Positions 53,409 to 62,388 of a stretch of DNA of 64,000 nucleotides are shown piece by piece. The translations under genes and the position numbers were made by a program. The DNA is from Hydrocarboniphaga effusa AP103 (GTDB lineage: Bacteria; Pseudomonadota; Gammaproteobacteria; Nevskiales; Nevskiaceae): contig NZ_AKGD01000001.1 in NCBI RefSeq assembly GCF_000271305.1, positions 1,488,001 to 1,552,000 of the forward strand. Direction: 5' to 3'. A model generated the notes under the pieces. The model was given only the letters and a program-made list of their open reading frames with translations, did no database searches and was not told the origin of the DNA. Within the stretch, counting starts at the first letter, position 1, and every line of letters starts with the position of its first letter.

Positions 53409-54749
53409 TCAGGCCGGCGCCAGCACGGCGAGGCTGTCGTGCAGGGCGTCGAGCAGCGCGTCAATCTGTCCGAACTCGTGCGCCGCCGACAGGGTGATGC
53501 GCAGGCGCGCGGTGCCGCGCGGCACCGTCGGCGGGCGAATGCCGGCCACCCAGAAGCCGCGCCGCATGAGTTCGTTCGAGAGCGCCATCACGCGCGCATC
53601 GTCGCCGACCATCACGGGCTGGATCGGCGTCGCCACCGGCCGTTCGGGAATCGCCAGTCCGCGCTCGCGGGCGCCGGCGATGAAACGATGCACATTGGCG
53701 AGCAGCTTGGCCCGGCGCTCGGGTTCGGTGCGCAGGATGCGCAGCGATTCGCGCGCGGCGGCCGCGATCGCGGGCGGCGGCGCGGTCGAGAAGATCCAGC
53801 TGCGGGCGCGCTGGATCAGGAATTCGATCAGCGTTTCGGAGCCCGCGACGATGCCGCCCGCGCAGCCAAGCGCCTTGCCGAGCCCGTTGATCAGCACGTC
53901 GGGCTCGGTATCGAGCAACTCGATGCTGCCGCGCCCGCGCTCGCCGAGCACGCCCAGGCCGTGGACGTCGTCGACGATCAGCGCCGCGCCGGCAGCCCGC
54001 GTGAGCCTGGCCAGCGACGGCAGGTCGGCGATGTCGCCGTCCATGCTGAAGACACCGTCGGTGACGACGGCCGCGAAACGCGAAGGCTCCAGCGTGGCGA
54101 GCGCCGACTCATAGCCCGCGAGATCGGCATGCGGAACGCGAAGGTATTCGGCCTGGCTCGCGCGCGCGCCGTCGATCAGCGAGGCGTGGTTGAGCTCGTC
54201 GGCGATCACCACGTCGCCGCGACCGAGCAAGGCCTTGAGCACGCCCATGTTCGCGGCCGTTCCGGTCGAGAACAGCAGGGCGCGCGGGCGGCCGATGAAA
54301 TCGGCGTATTCCTCTTCGAAAGCGCGATGCTCGGCGTCGTAGCCGCTGATCAGCGCCGAGCCGGTGCTGCCGACGCCGCCGTTCGAAATCGCCCGCTTCG
54401 CCGCTTCGGCGACGCGCGGGTCGGTGGCCAGGCCGAGGTAATCGTTGGCGCAGAAATTCAGGCAGGGTTTGCCGTCGACGACCATCTGGACCGCGTGATG
54501 GCCCGAGACGGTACGGCGGCTGCGGTAGAGCGAGCGTTCGCGCAGGGAGTCGAGCTGCGGGGCCAGGCGGGCGTCGAGCGGGCTTTGCTTCTTCCCCTCT
54601 CCCGCTTGCGGGAGAGGGTGCCCCGCAGGGGCGGGTGAGGGAGCACAATCCGATTCCTCAGCGCCACCGACCAACGGCGCTCCCTCACCCCTACCCCTCT
54701 CCCGCGTGCGGGAGAGGGGATCAATCACGTCGGCCGTCGGCGAAGCCAT
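53409..54749 (-). CDS. bioF: 8-amino-7-oxononanoate synthase with repeat-encoded N-terminal insert
   Basis: The start at ATG 54749 (MASPTADVID) is the only one that leaves room for the conserved start of the enzyme; no ATG, GTG or TTG lies between the repeat and the conserved NFCANDYLGLA. 446 residues, about 50 more than usual. Residues ~11-54 are encoded by a composite palindromic repeat (54594-54720) and read as Arg/Gly/Pro-rich low-complexity sequence. From ~56 on the PLP enzyme is normal: NGGVGSTGSALISGYDAEH, IADELNHASLIDG, LIVDDVHGLGVLG and NGLGKALGCAGG with the cofactor Lys. Condenses pimeloyl-ACP/CoA with alanine. Confidence 0.93.
   Translation of the reverse strand: MASPTADVIDPLSRTRERGRGEGAPLVGGAEESDCAPSPAPAGHPLPQAGEGKKQSPLDARLAPQLDSLRERSLYRSRRTVSGHHAVQMVVDGKPCLNFCANDYLGLATDPRVAEAAKRAISNGGVGSTGSALISGYDAEHRAFEEEYADFIGRPRALLFSTGTAANMGVLKALLGRGDVVIADELNHASLIDGARASQAEYLRVPHADLAGYESALATLEPSRFAAVVTDGVFSMDGDIADLPSLARLTRAAGAALIVDDVHGLGVLGERGRGSIELLDTEPDVLINGLGKALGCAGGIVAGSETLIEFLIQRARSWIFSTAPPPAIAAAARESLRILRTEPERRAKLLANVHRFIAGARERGLAIPERPVATPIQPVMVGDDARVMALSNELMRRGFWVAGIRPPTVPRGTARLRITLSAAHEFGQIDALLDALHDSLAVLAPA
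54594..54720. repeat. Composite palindromic repeat inside the bioF reading frame
   Basis: Two strong hairpins with the CCCTCTCCCGC core (54595-54605 with 54608-54618, 54694-54705 with 54708-54719) flank an inner pair GTGAGGGAGC / GCTCCCTCAC (about 54635-54644 with 54679-54688). The whole can fold into one large cruciform. The length leaves the bioF frame open. Confidence 0.85.
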
Positions 54750-54754
54750 CACGC

Positions 54755-55831
54755 TCAAACCGCAGCCGCGTGCTCGTGCCCATGTTCGTGATGCTGATGA
54801 TGCTCGCAGGCCGCGCCGCCATGCCGATGGCAGTCCTCGGCATTGCCGACCGCCACTTCGGTCGTGACCTTGCCTTCGATCTGCATGCCGAGCTTGGCGA
54901 TCAGCGCGCGGTCCTTGGCGTTCTGCGGGTTCTCGGTGGTCAGCAGCTTGTCGCCGTAGAAGATCGAGTTGGCGCCGGCCATGAAGCACATCGCCTGGGT
55001 TTCGTCCGACATCGCCTGACGGCCCGCCGACAGCCGCACCGACGACTTCGGCATCAGCACGCGGGCGACCGCGATCACGCGCACGAAGTCGAGGCCCTGC
55101 ACCGGCTCCTGCTTGCCGATCGCGAGCGGGGTGCCGTCGACCTGCACGAGGTCGTTGATCGGCACGCTCTCAGGATGCACGTCCATGGTCGCCAGCTGGC
55201 GCAGCAGTTCGGCGCGATCGGCGGTCTGTTCGCCCATGCCGACGATGCCGCCGCTGCAGACCTTCACGCCGGCCGCGCGCACGTTGGCGAGTGTGTCGAG
55301 ACGGTCTTCATACGTGCGGGTGCTGATGATCTTGCCGTAGAACTCGGGCGAGGTATCGAGGTTGTGGTTGTAGTAATCGAGCCCGGCGTCGGCCAGTCGC
55401 TTCGCCTGGTGCGACTTGAGCATGCCCAAGGTCACGCAGGTTTCCATACCCAGTTCCTTGACCTCGCGAACCATCGCCTCGACCTTGTCGAGATCACGGT
55501 CTTTGGGGCTGCGCCAGGCCGCGCCCATGCAGAAGCGCGTCGCCCCGTTGGCCTGGGCCTCGCGAGCGGCCTCGACCACGGCGCGCACTTCCATCAGCGG
55601 CTCCTTCTTGAGCCCGGTTTCGAAGCGCACCGACTGCGGACAGTAGGCGCAGTCCTCGGGACAGGCGCCGGTCTTGATCGAGAGCAGCGTCGACAACTGC
55701 ACGGTGTTCGGCTTCTGGTAGCGGCGATGCAACTCCTGGGCTCTGAACATCAGGTCCATGAAGGGCAGGTCGAACAGGGCCTGGACTTCTTCGCGGGTCC
55801 AGTCGTGGCGGATGTCGGCGGCGGTCGTCAT
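54755..55831 (-). CDS. bioB: Biotin synthase
   Basis: The start at ATG 55831 ([11 protein letters not shown]) was chosen over an upstream GTG. 358 residues. Radical-SAM motif CPEDCAYC with the surrounding [30 protein letters not shown], and [14 protein letters not shown]. It inserts sulfur into dethiobiotin using a sacrificial [2Fe-2S] cluster. The C-terminus has an unusual tail of about 20 residues, very rich in His ([11 protein letters not shown]), which could bind metal. First gene of bioBFD; divergent from comF. Confidence 0.96.
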   Translation of the reverse strand: MTTAADIRHDWTREEVQALFDLPFMDLMFRAQELHRRYQKPNTVQLSTLLSIKTGACPEDCAYCPQSVRFETGLKKEPLMEVRAVVEAAREAQANGATRFCMGAAWRSPKDRDLDKVEAMVREVKELGMETCVTLGMLKSHQAKRLADAGLDYYNHNLDTSPEFYGKIISTRTYEDRLDTLANVRAAGVKVCSGGIVGMGEQTADRAELLRQLATMDVHPESVPINDLVQVDGTPLAIGKQEPVQGLDFVRVIAVARVLMPKSSVRLSAGRQAMSDETQAMCFMAGANSIFYGDKLLTTENPQNAKDRALIAKLGMQIEGKVTTEVAVGNAEDCHRHGGAACEHHQHHEHGHEHAAAV

Positions 55832-55874
55832 AGGCGGCACGCGTGGCTACTTTTGGGGATTGAGGGGAGCGAGT

Positions 55875-56606
55875 GTGAAAACCGGCACCAGGGCTGTCAA
55901 CTTTCTTCGGCGCCTCCAGGTTTACAAGCTGGAGCCCGTCAGACGACTGCTGAGCAGCCCGCATTGCCTGTGCTGCGAGCTGCCGACGGCCACCGAGCTG
56001 CTCTGCGAAGGCTGCAAGGCCGACCTGCCCTGGAACCTCGAAGCCTGCCCGGGCTGCGCCATCCCGTCGACGCGCGGCCTGCCCTGCCCGGCCTGCCTGC
56101 GCCGGCCTCGACGCTTCGACGCGGCCTGGGCACCGTTCCGGCTCGCCCCGCCGGTGCGGCTCGGCATTCTCGGGCTCAAGTACGCAGCGCGCTTCGAGCA
56201 GGCTCGTTTGCTCGGCGGGCTGATGGCCGAAGGCCTGCAGCATCGTGGCGGCGCCTCGCCCGATCTGCTGCTGCCGGTTCCGCTGCACTGGCGGCGGCTG
56301 ATCAGCCGCGGCTACAACCAGGCGCAGCTGCTCGCGCGCGAAATCGGCAGGGCGCTCGATATCGAGCTCGACGTCCGCAGCCTGCGGCGTGTCCATGCGA
56401 CGCCCGACCAGATCGGACGATCGGCCAGCGAGCGGCGACACAATCTGCGCAAGGCGTTCGAGCTGACACGCCGGCTCGACGGCCTGCATGTCGCGATCGT
56501 CGACGACGTGATGACCACCGGCGCCACTTTCGACGAGCTCGCGCGCGTCTGCCGCAAGGCCGGAGCGCTGCGCATCGAAGCCTGGGCGGCCGCGCGCACG
56601 CCGTGA
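55875..56606 (+). CDS. comF: ComF-family phosphoribosyltransferase
   Basis: The GTG at 55875 with AGGGGAG just upstream was preferred to the open frame that overlaps bioB. 243 residues. Two CxxC pairs in the N-terminal zinc finger (CLCCELP, CEGCKADLPW, CPGCAIP, CPACLRR) and the PRTase loop VAIVDDVMTTGATFDEL with the preceding RGYNQAQLLAREI are diagnostic. ComF proteins take part in natural transformation. Its divergence from bioB is a common gene neighbourhood in gammaproteobacteria. Confidence 0.93.
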   Translation: MKTGTRAVNFLRRLQVYKLEPVRRLLSSPHCLCCELPTATELLCEGCKADLPWNLEACPGCAIPSTRGLPCPACLRRPRRFDAAWAPFRLAPPVRLGILGLKYAARFEQARLLGGLMAEGLQHRGGASPDLLLPVPLHWRRLISRGYNQAQLLAREIGRALDIELDVRSLRRVHATPDQIGRSASERRHNLRKAFELTRRLDGLHVAIVDDVMTTGATFDELARVCRKAGALRIEAWAAARTP

Positions 56607-56619
56607 ATCGGAGCGCGGG

Positions 56620-56641
56620 CCCGGCAAAACTGCCGGGTAAA
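56620..56641 (+). terminator. Weak terminator after comF
   Basis: CCCGGCA-AAAC-TGCCGGG (56620-56637) is a 7-bp perfect hairpin 13 bp after the comF stop. The following bases are TAAAA rather than a T-tract, so termination efficiency is doubtful. Confidence 0.4.
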
Positions 56642-56715
56642 AGTGTGTAAACCCGCGCGCGCCGCGCAGTTCGAGCCGCTATGTTGCGCAAGCGTTTTTC
56701 CGACCGAACCCGACC

Positions 56716-57057
56716 ATGACACTCGCCCGGCACGCGCGCCCCCATCCGGCACGCTCACCCAGCCTCGTCGCCCTCGCCCTGCTGCTCGCGTCGTCGCAGG
56801 CGCAGGCACAGGATTCCAGGCTGCCCGACAGCCGCTACCCGGCGATGAGCTGCAGCAAGCCGGTTAAGCCGTTCACGCCGCTGGACATCAACAGCGCGGC
56901 GGCCGCCGCCCAGTACAAGCTCGTGGTCGAGCGCTACAACCAGCAGGCGCAGGCCTACACCGCCTGCGTCAACGCCTATCTCGATGTGGCGATGGCCGAT
57001 GTGCAACGCATCCAGCAGCAGATGGACGCAGCGGTCGCCGCTGCCAACGCGCCTTAG
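56716..57057 (+). CDS. Small secreted protein, unknown function
   Basis: 113 residues with a signal peptide (SLVALALLLASSQAQAQ). The mature part is short: two cysteines (MSCSKP and TACVNAY) and a helical stretch AAAQYKLVVERYNQQAQAYTACV followed by VAMADVQRIQQQMDAAV, which has a heptad look. No family recognised; it may be a periplasmic coiled-coil protein. Convergent with the esterase gene. Confidence 0.75.
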   Translation: MTLARHARPHPARSPSLVALALLLASSQAQAQDSRLPDSRYPAMSCSKPVKPFTPLDINSAAAAAQYKLVVERYNQQAQAYTACVNAYLDVAMADVQRIQQQMDAAVAAANAP

Positions 57058-57129
57058 CCTGAACCACGCGGCGCACCGCTCTGCGCACACGCAGGGCGGG
57101 TCGAATGACTTCGGCGATGCGGCGTTTCT

Positions 57130-58002
57130 TCAGCGGCGCAGGTAGCGATCGAGAAAATCGAGCGCCGCATCGACCGCGCTGCCATCGGTCAGAAAGGCGC
57201 CGATGTGCCCGCGCCCACGCAGCACGTAAAGCTCGGTCGGCACGCCGGCCGCCTGCAGCGCTTTTTCGTAATCCTTGGCGTGATCGATGCTGACCAGGCT
57301 GTCGCCGCCGCCGTGATAGAGAAACACCGGCGGGTCGCCCGCGCTGACGTGATTGATCGGCGAGGCATCGCGGTACGCGGCCGGTTTCTGCTCGACGCTG
57401 CCGCCCAGAAAGCGCGGCACCAGGCCGCCGCCGGCCGAGCGGGTCAGATCGGTCGGCGTGCCGCCGCCGACCACGGCCTGGATCGCGAGCCCCGGCCTGC
57501 CGAGCGGCGGCGCCTCGCCGATGCCGCCGAGCAGCGCGGCCAGATGCGCGCCGGCCGAATAACCGAAAGCGCCGATGCGCTTCGGGTCGATGCGAAAGCG
57601 CTGCGCGTTCGCGCGCGTCCACAGCACGGCCTGCTGCACGTCCTGCAGCTGCGCCGGGAAGATCGCCTCGGGCACCAGCCGATAAGTGACGTTGACGGCG
57701 ACGAAGCCGCGGCTCGCGAGGCGCTTGGCGATCGACTTCACCTGATCGCGATCGCCGCTCTCCCAGCCGCCGCCGTGGATCACGAGCACGGCCGGAAACG
57801 GGCCCGCGCCCTCGGGGACGTAGACATCGGCGAGCAGCGGCTTGGGCCAGTCGGCCGGCGTGAAGACCTGGTCGCGCACGCGCTCGTAATGCGTCTGCAC
57901 GCGCGCCGGCCCCGGCGTGCTCGGTTTGCCCAGGTGCGTGCTGCAGGCCGCGCCGAGCACGGCGAACGCGATCAGCGCGGTGGTGGCGAGTTGGCGCAGC
58001 AT
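57130..58002 (-). CDS. Alpha/beta-hydrolase esterase, lipoprotein
   Basis: 290 residues. The lipobox LGAACS indicates a lipid-anchored protein. The oxyanion-hole HGGGW, the nucleophile elbow GYSAG and a late GDSLVSIDHA / GRGHIGAF give Ser, Asp and His of a carboxylesterase related to acetyl-xylan esterase/BD-FAE. Probably cleaves acetyl or feruloyl esters outside the cytoplasm. Last gene of a minus-strand unit terC-ridA-recG-ubiA-esterase, 40 bp after ubiA. Confidence 0.88.
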   Translation of the reverse strand: MLRQLATTALIAFAVLGAACSTHLGKPSTPGPARVQTHYERVRDQVFTPADWPKPLLADVYVPEGAGPFPAVLVIHGGGWESGDRDQVKSIAKRLASRGFVAVNVTYRLVPEAIFPAQLQDVQQAVLWTRANAQRFRIDPKRIGAFGYSAGAHLAALLGGIGEAPPLGRPGLAIQAVVGGGTPTDLTRSAGGGLVPRFLGGSVEQKPAAYRDASPINHVSAGDPPVFLYHGGGDSLVSIDHAKDYEKALQAAGVPTELYVLRGRGHIGAFLTDGSAVDAALDFLDRYLRR

Positions 58003-58042
58003 CCCTGCTCCTGAATGGAGGATCCTGGAAGAAGCTACGGCT

Positions 58043-58936
58043 TCACAAGGAAACCGGAGGCATAGACAGCGCCGTGCCGACGAAGATCGCGAGCCCGTAG
58101 TAGTGGTTATGCAAGAACGCGCGCATGCAGGCCGCCGGCTCGCGCGCCGCGGTGATGCGCCACTGGTGAAGCGTCGTCAGCGCGGCCAGCGCCAGGCCCG
58201 CGTAATACGCCCAGCCGAGCGCGTGCGCGACACCGACGCCGGCCATCAGCAGCAGCGCGATCCATTGCAGCGCGAGCACGATCACGCGATCCGCGCGACC
58301 GAACAGGATCGCGCTCGATTTGACGCCGGCCTTGAGATCGTCGGCGCGATCGGCCATCGCGTAGTAGGTGTCGTAGGCGATCACCCAGGCGATGTTCGCG
58401 AGCATCAGCGCGGCGATCTCGCCGATCGGCAAACGCTCGCGCACGGCCGCGTAGGCCATCGGAATGCCCCACGAGAACGCGAGCCCGAGCACCGCCTGCG
58501 GAATGCTGATGAATCGCTTCATGAACGGATACGCGGCCGCGATCGCCACCGCCGGCAGCGCCAGCGCGAGCACGCGCACGTTGTGCAGCGAGGTCGTCAG
58601 CCCGAACGCGATCAGCGCCACCACCACGAACAGCCGCAGCGCCTCGCCCGAGCCGATCTCGCCGGCCGCCAGCGGACGATCGCGCGTGCGCGCCACCTGC
58701 GGGTCGAAATCGCGATCGGCGAAATCGTTGATGACGCAGCCCGCGGCGCGCATCAGCACGGTGCCGAGCACGAACACCACCAGCACCTTGAGCGGCGGCA
58801 GGCCGCCGGCCGCGAACCACAGTCCCCACAGCGTCGGCCACAGCAGCAGGTAGATGCCGATCGGCCGGTGAAAGCGCATCAGCCGCCAGTAGATGTCGAA
58901 TTTGGCGGCGAAGCTCGGCGTGGAAGAGGTGTTCAT
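58043..58936 (-). CDS. ubiA: 4-hydroxybenzoate polyprenyltransferase
   Basis: 297 residues with about eight membrane helices. Asp-rich motifs NDFADRDFD and DTYYAMADRADD bind the Mg-prenyl diphosphate. LMRFHRPIGIYLLLWPTLWGLWFA is the usual N-terminal opening. Adds the polyprenyl tail to 4-hydroxybenzoate in ubiquinone synthesis, consistent with the quinone-linked enzymes elsewhere here. It lies 16 bp after recG. Confidence 0.96.
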   Translation of the reverse strand: MNTSSTPSFAAKFDIYWRLMRFHRPIGIYLLLWPTLWGLWFAAGGLPPLKVLVVFVLGTVLMRAAGCVINDFADRDFDPQVARTRDRPLAAGEIGSGEALRLFVVVALIAFGLTTSLHNVRVLALALPAVAIAAAYPFMKRFISIPQAVLGLAFSWGIPMAYAAVRERLPIGEIAALMLANIAWVIAYDTYYAMADRADDLKAGVKSSAILFGRADRVIVLALQWIALLLMAGVGVAHALGWAYYAGLALAALTTLHQWRITAAREPAACMRAFLHNHYYGLAIFVGTALSMPPVSL

Positions 58937-58952
58937 GCGCGCAGTGTAAGAG

Positions 58953-60953
58953 TCAGACCTGTCCGTATTTCTCGACGTCGCCGACCCAGCGCGCGATCAG
59001 GCGCTTGGCATCGAGCGGGAAGCGCTCGAGCCATTCATCGGCGAGCTGCTGCAGCGGCGCGATCAGCGCCTGGTCACGCACCGGGTCGGCGATCTTGAGG
59101 CCGATCACGCCGGTCTGGCGGCGGCCGAGAATCTCTCCGGGACCGCGCAGTTCGAGATCGGCCTGGGCGATGCGGAAACCATCGGTGGTCGAGCGCATGG
59201 TTTCGAGCCGGCTCTTGGCCGCCTCCGACAGCGGCAGCTGATACATCAGCACGCACTGGCTCGCGGCCGCGCCGCGACCGACGCGACCGCGCAGCTGATG
59301 CAGCTGCGCCAGGCCCAGGCGCTCGGCGTTGTCGATCACCATGATGCTCGCGTTCGGCACGTCGACGCCGACTTCGATCACCGTGGTCGCGACCAGCAGC
59401 TGCGTGCGGCCTTCCTTGAAGTCGCGCATCTGCGCTTCCTTCTCGTCGCCCTTGAGCCGGCCGTGCACGAGCCCGATCTGCAGATCGGGCAGTTCCTGGC
59501 GCAGCAGGGCGGCGGTGACTTCGGCGGCCTGCGCGTCGAGTTCCTCGGATTCCTCGATCAGCGTGCAGACCCAGTACGCCTGGCGTCCGGCGCGACAGGC
59601 CTCGCCGATGCGCGTGAGCATCTCGTCGCGCCGGGCGTTGTTGAGCACCACCGTCGTCACCGGTGTGCGACCCGGTGGCAGCTCGTCGATGACCGACACA
59701 TCGAGATCGGCGTAGACGGTCTGCGCGAGCGTGCGCGGGATCGGCGTGGCCGACATGATCAGCTGGTGTGGCGACGACCCTTGCGGTCCTTTGTCGCGCA
59801 AGGAAAGCCGTTGCTGTACGCCGAAGCGATGCTGCTCGTCGACGACCACGAGCGCGAGCCTGGAGAAACTCACGCTGCTCTGGAACACCGCGTGCGTGCC
59901 GACGACGATGCGCGATTCGCCGCTCGCCACGCGTGCGAGCCGCGCGTCCTTTTCGCTCTTGCGCAGCTTGCCGGCGATGAACTCGACCGCGATGCCGAGC
60001 GGCTCGAACCAGCGCGAGAGATTCAGATAATGCTGCTCGGCGAGCAGTTCGGTAGGCGCCATCAGCGCGCTTTGAAAGCCCGCGTTCGCCGCCGCGAGCA
60101 TCGCCGATGCGGCGACCACGGTCTTGCCCGAACCGACATCGCCCTGCACGAGCCGCAGCATCGGCCGCCGCGCCGCGACATCGCGAGCCACTTCGCCGAT
60201 CACCTTGCGCTGCGCCTTGGTGAACTCGAACGGCAGCACGCCCTGCAGCGCATCGGCGGCTTTTTCCATTGCCGGAATCACCGGCGCCGGCCGCGCGCGC
60301 ACCTGCGCACGCAACAGGCGCATGCAGAGCTGATGCGCGAGCAGCTCTTCGTTGATGAGCCGGCGCTGCGCCGGGTGCTTGCCGGCGACGAGCAGCTGTG
60401 CATCCTCGGGCGTCGGCGGTGCATGCACGATGCGCAGCGCGGCGAGCGTCCCGGGGCCTTCGAGGCCCGGCAGCTGCGCGGACAGGCCCACGTCGCCCGC
60501 CGCAGCCTTGAGCGCGCGCTCGGCGAGCCGGCGCAGGCGCGCCTGCGTGACGCCGGTGGTCAGCGGATAGATCGGCGTGAGGCCTTGCGCGATCTCGAAC
60601 TCGGAAACATCGTCGGCGACGCGATACTCGGGATGCACCATCTCGAAGCCGCTGGCCGCGAAACGCGCGCTGCCATAGGCCTGCACCCAGCGTCCGTTCT
60701 TGAACGCGTTGCGCTGCGCATCGTTGAAATAGAAGAAGCGCAGCAGCAGCGAGCGGCCGGCGTCGCCGATCACCACGCGCAGCGAGCGACGGCCGCCGTA
60801 GCGCACTTCGGAGGCTTCGACGCGCCCGCGCACGAGCGCGTCCTCGCCGTCGCGCAGATCGGCGAGCGCGACCAGCCGGCTGCGATCCTCATAGCGCGTC
60901 GGCAGATGGAACAGCAGGTCCTGCAGCGTCTCGAGCCCGATGCCGCGCAGCAC
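58953..60953 (-). CDS. recG: ATP-dependent DNA helicase RecG
   Basis: 666 residues from the first usual start codon (GTG 60953). OB-fold wedge domain first (LVRGRVEASEVRYGGRRS, RFFYFNDAQRN), then the helicase motor: LVQGDVGSGKTVVA (Walker A), VVVDEQHRFGVQQR (DExH), LIMSATPIPRTLAQT, VATTVIEVGVDVPNASIMV, QLHQLRGRVGRG. It reverses stalled forks and branch-migrates junctions. Conserved-looking sequence (LADLKGFGPQLAGVL) continues in frame upstream of the GTG, right up to the ridA stop, so the true start may be a CTG near 61040, giving about 695 residues, the normal length. Confidence 0.95.
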   Translation of the reverse strand: MLRGIGLETLQDLLFHLPTRYEDRSRLVALADLRDGEDALVRGRVEASEVRYGGRRSLRVVIGDAGRSLLLRFFYFNDAQRNAFKNGRWVQAYGSARFAASGFEMVHPEYRVADDVSEFEIAQGLTPIYPLTTGVTQARLRRLAERALKAAAGDVGLSAQLPGLEGPGTLAALRIVHAPPTPEDAQLLVAGKHPAQRRLINEELLAHQLCMRLLRAQVRARPAPVIPAMEKAADALQGVLPFEFTKAQRKVIGEVARDVAARRPMLRLVQGDVGSGKTVVAASAMLAAANAGFQSALMAPTELLAEQHYLNLSRWFEPLGIAVEFIAGKLRKSEKDARLARVASGESRIVVGTHAVFQSSVSFSRLALVVVDEQHRFGVQQRLSLRDKGPQGSSPHQLIMSATPIPRTLAQTVYADLDVSVIDELPPGRTPVTTVVLNNARRDEMLTRIGEACRAGRQAYWVCTLIEESEELDAQAAEVTAALLRQELPDLQIGLVHGRLKGDEKEAQMRDFKEGRTQLLVATTVIEVGVDVPNASIMVIDNAERLGLAQLHQLRGRVGRGAAASQCVLMYQLPLSEAAKSRLETMRSTTDGFRIAQADLELRGPGEILGRRQTGVIGLKIADPVRDQALIAPLQQLADEWLERFPLDAKRLIARWVGDVEKYGQV

Positions 60954-61046
60954 GCCGGCGAGCTGCGGCCCGAAGCCCTTGAGATCGGCGAGCCGCGTCT
61001 GCAGCCCGCCGTCCGGCGCTACCGTTTTGCGGGTGCTCAGGACGGC

Positions 61047-61430
61047 TTAGTCGAGCACGACGATGGCATCGGCTTCGACGTTCGCGCCCTTGGGCAGCGA
61101 GCTGATGCCGAGCGCCGCGCGCGCCGGATAAGGCTGCGTGAAGTACTGCGCCATGATCTCGTTCACTTTCGGAAAGTGGGCGAGATCGGTCAGGAACACG
61201 TTGAGCTTGACGACCTTGTCGAGCGAGCCGCCGGCGGCCTTGGCGATCGCCGACAGGTTCTTGAACACCTGGTGGATCTCGTCTTCGATGCTCGCGTTGA
61301 GCAAGGTCATCGTCTTCGGATCGAGCGGAATCTGGCCCGAGACGTAGACGGTGTCGCCGACGCGCACGGCCTGCGAATAGGTGCCGATGGCAGCGGGTGC
61401 GTCGTCGGTATGGATGATCTGGCGGCTCAC
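61047..61430 (-). CDS. ridA: RidA-family enamine/imine deaminase
   Basis: The start was set at GTG 61430 ([12 protein letters not shown]), giving 127 residues, the family norm; a TTG eight codons upstream is less likely. [22 protein letters not shown], the active-site region with the conserved Arg in [19 protein letters not shown] and the C-terminal VEADAIVVL are intact. It hydrolyses reactive 2-aminoacrylate-type intermediates made by PLP enzymes. Gap of 31 bp from terC. Confidence 0.95.
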   Translation of the reverse strand: MSRQIIHTDDAPAAIGTYSQAVRVGDTVYVSGQIPLDPKTMTLLNASIEDEIHQVFKNLSAIAKAAGGSLDKVVKLNVFLTDLAHFPKVNEIMAQYFTQPYPARAALGISSLPKGANVEADAIVVLD

Positions 61431-61461
61431 GGCATGGACCCTGGTTCGTGTCAAAGGCGGA

Positions 61462-62229
61462 TTATTTCTTGAGAGCCTCTTCGGGCGAAAGGGCCGGCTC
61501 GCTCTGAGGGTCGAGCCGGTGCCGCAGCCGCAGGTTCAGCAACTCCACCGCCACCGAGAACGCCATCGCCACGTAGACGTAGGCCTTGGACACGTGGACG
61601 TGGGCGCTCTCGACCATCAGCACGAAGCCGATCATGACCAGGAAGGCCAGTGCGAGCATCTTCACGGTCGGGTGCGCATCGACGAAGCGCGACAGCGGGC
61701 CGGCGAAGAACATCATGGTGATGATGGCGATGACGATGGCCGCGACCATCACCGGCAGGTTGTTGGTCATGCCGACCGCAGTGATCACCGAGTCGAGCGA
61801 GAACACGATGTCGAGGATCATGATCTGCACGATCGCGCCGCTCATGCTCATGACCTTGCGCGGCGTCGCGGTGCCCGACTCGGCCGCGTGATCGCCCGCG
61901 CTGAGCATCTCGACGATCTCCTTGCCGGCCTTGTAGAGCAGGAACAGGCCGCCGAAGAACAGGACCAGATCGCGGCCCGAAACCGGCAGCGAACCGAGCG
62001 AGAACAGCGGCGCGGTGAGACTCGCGAGCCAGGCCAGCGAAAACAGCAGGCCCACGCGCGTGAGCAGCGCACCGGCCAGGCCGAGCGTGCGCGCCTTGCC
62101 CTGCTGATGCTGAGGCAGCTTGGAGACGATGATCGAGATGAAGATGACGTTGTCGATGCCGAGCACGATCTCGAGCGCGGTGAGGGTCAACAACGCGGCC
62201 CACATTTCGGGGTTGGCCAGAGCTTCCAT
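61462..62229 (-). CDS. TerC-family integral membrane protein
   Basis: The start at ATG 62229 ([10 protein letters not shown]) gives 255 residues with seven or so membrane helices. [19 protein letters not shown] and [22 protein letters not shown] each carry the paired Asp-Asn/Ser typical of TerC/Alx. The family exports metal ions such as Mn2+ or supplies them to exported enzymes. Short charged C-terminus. No yybP-ykoY-like riboswitch was recognised upstream. Confidence 0.92.
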   Translation of the reverse strand: MEALANPEMWAALLTLTALEIVLGIDNVIFISIIVSKLPQHQQGKARTLGLAGALLTRVGLLFSLAWLASLTAPLFSLGSLPVSGRDLVLFFGGLFLLYKAGKEIVEMLSAGDHAAESGTATPRKVMSMSGAIVQIMILDIVFSLDSVITAVGMTNNLPVMVAAIVIAIITMMFFAGPLSRFVDAHPTVKMLALAFLVMIGFVLMVESAHVHVSKAYVYVAMAFSVAVELLNLRLRHRLDPQSEPALSPEEALKK

Positions 62230-62388
62230 TGTTCTCGCTAAAAGATGAGGGATTGCCCGTAAGGGGCGACAAACACCGCTGAATGATACCGGCTGCTCGA
62301 AGCTGTCATGAAAGCTTCGCCGAATCTTCATCGATCTGGCAGAGACGCGATCTAGTCTGGCAGGCGTAAAAATCGACCGGAGATCGCC

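Noticed and set aside
53409..54989. A longer bioF start upstream of 54749
   Set aside because: The upstream part overlaps the end of bioB and has no BioF-like sequence; the ATG at 54749 lies 5 bp after the bioB stop, as expected in an operon.
62230..62388. A yybP-ykoY-type manganese riboswitch upstream of the terC-family gene
   Set aside because: Looked for because the family often has one, but the leader shows only a short GCCC/GGGC hairpin and not the conserved internal-loop sequences.
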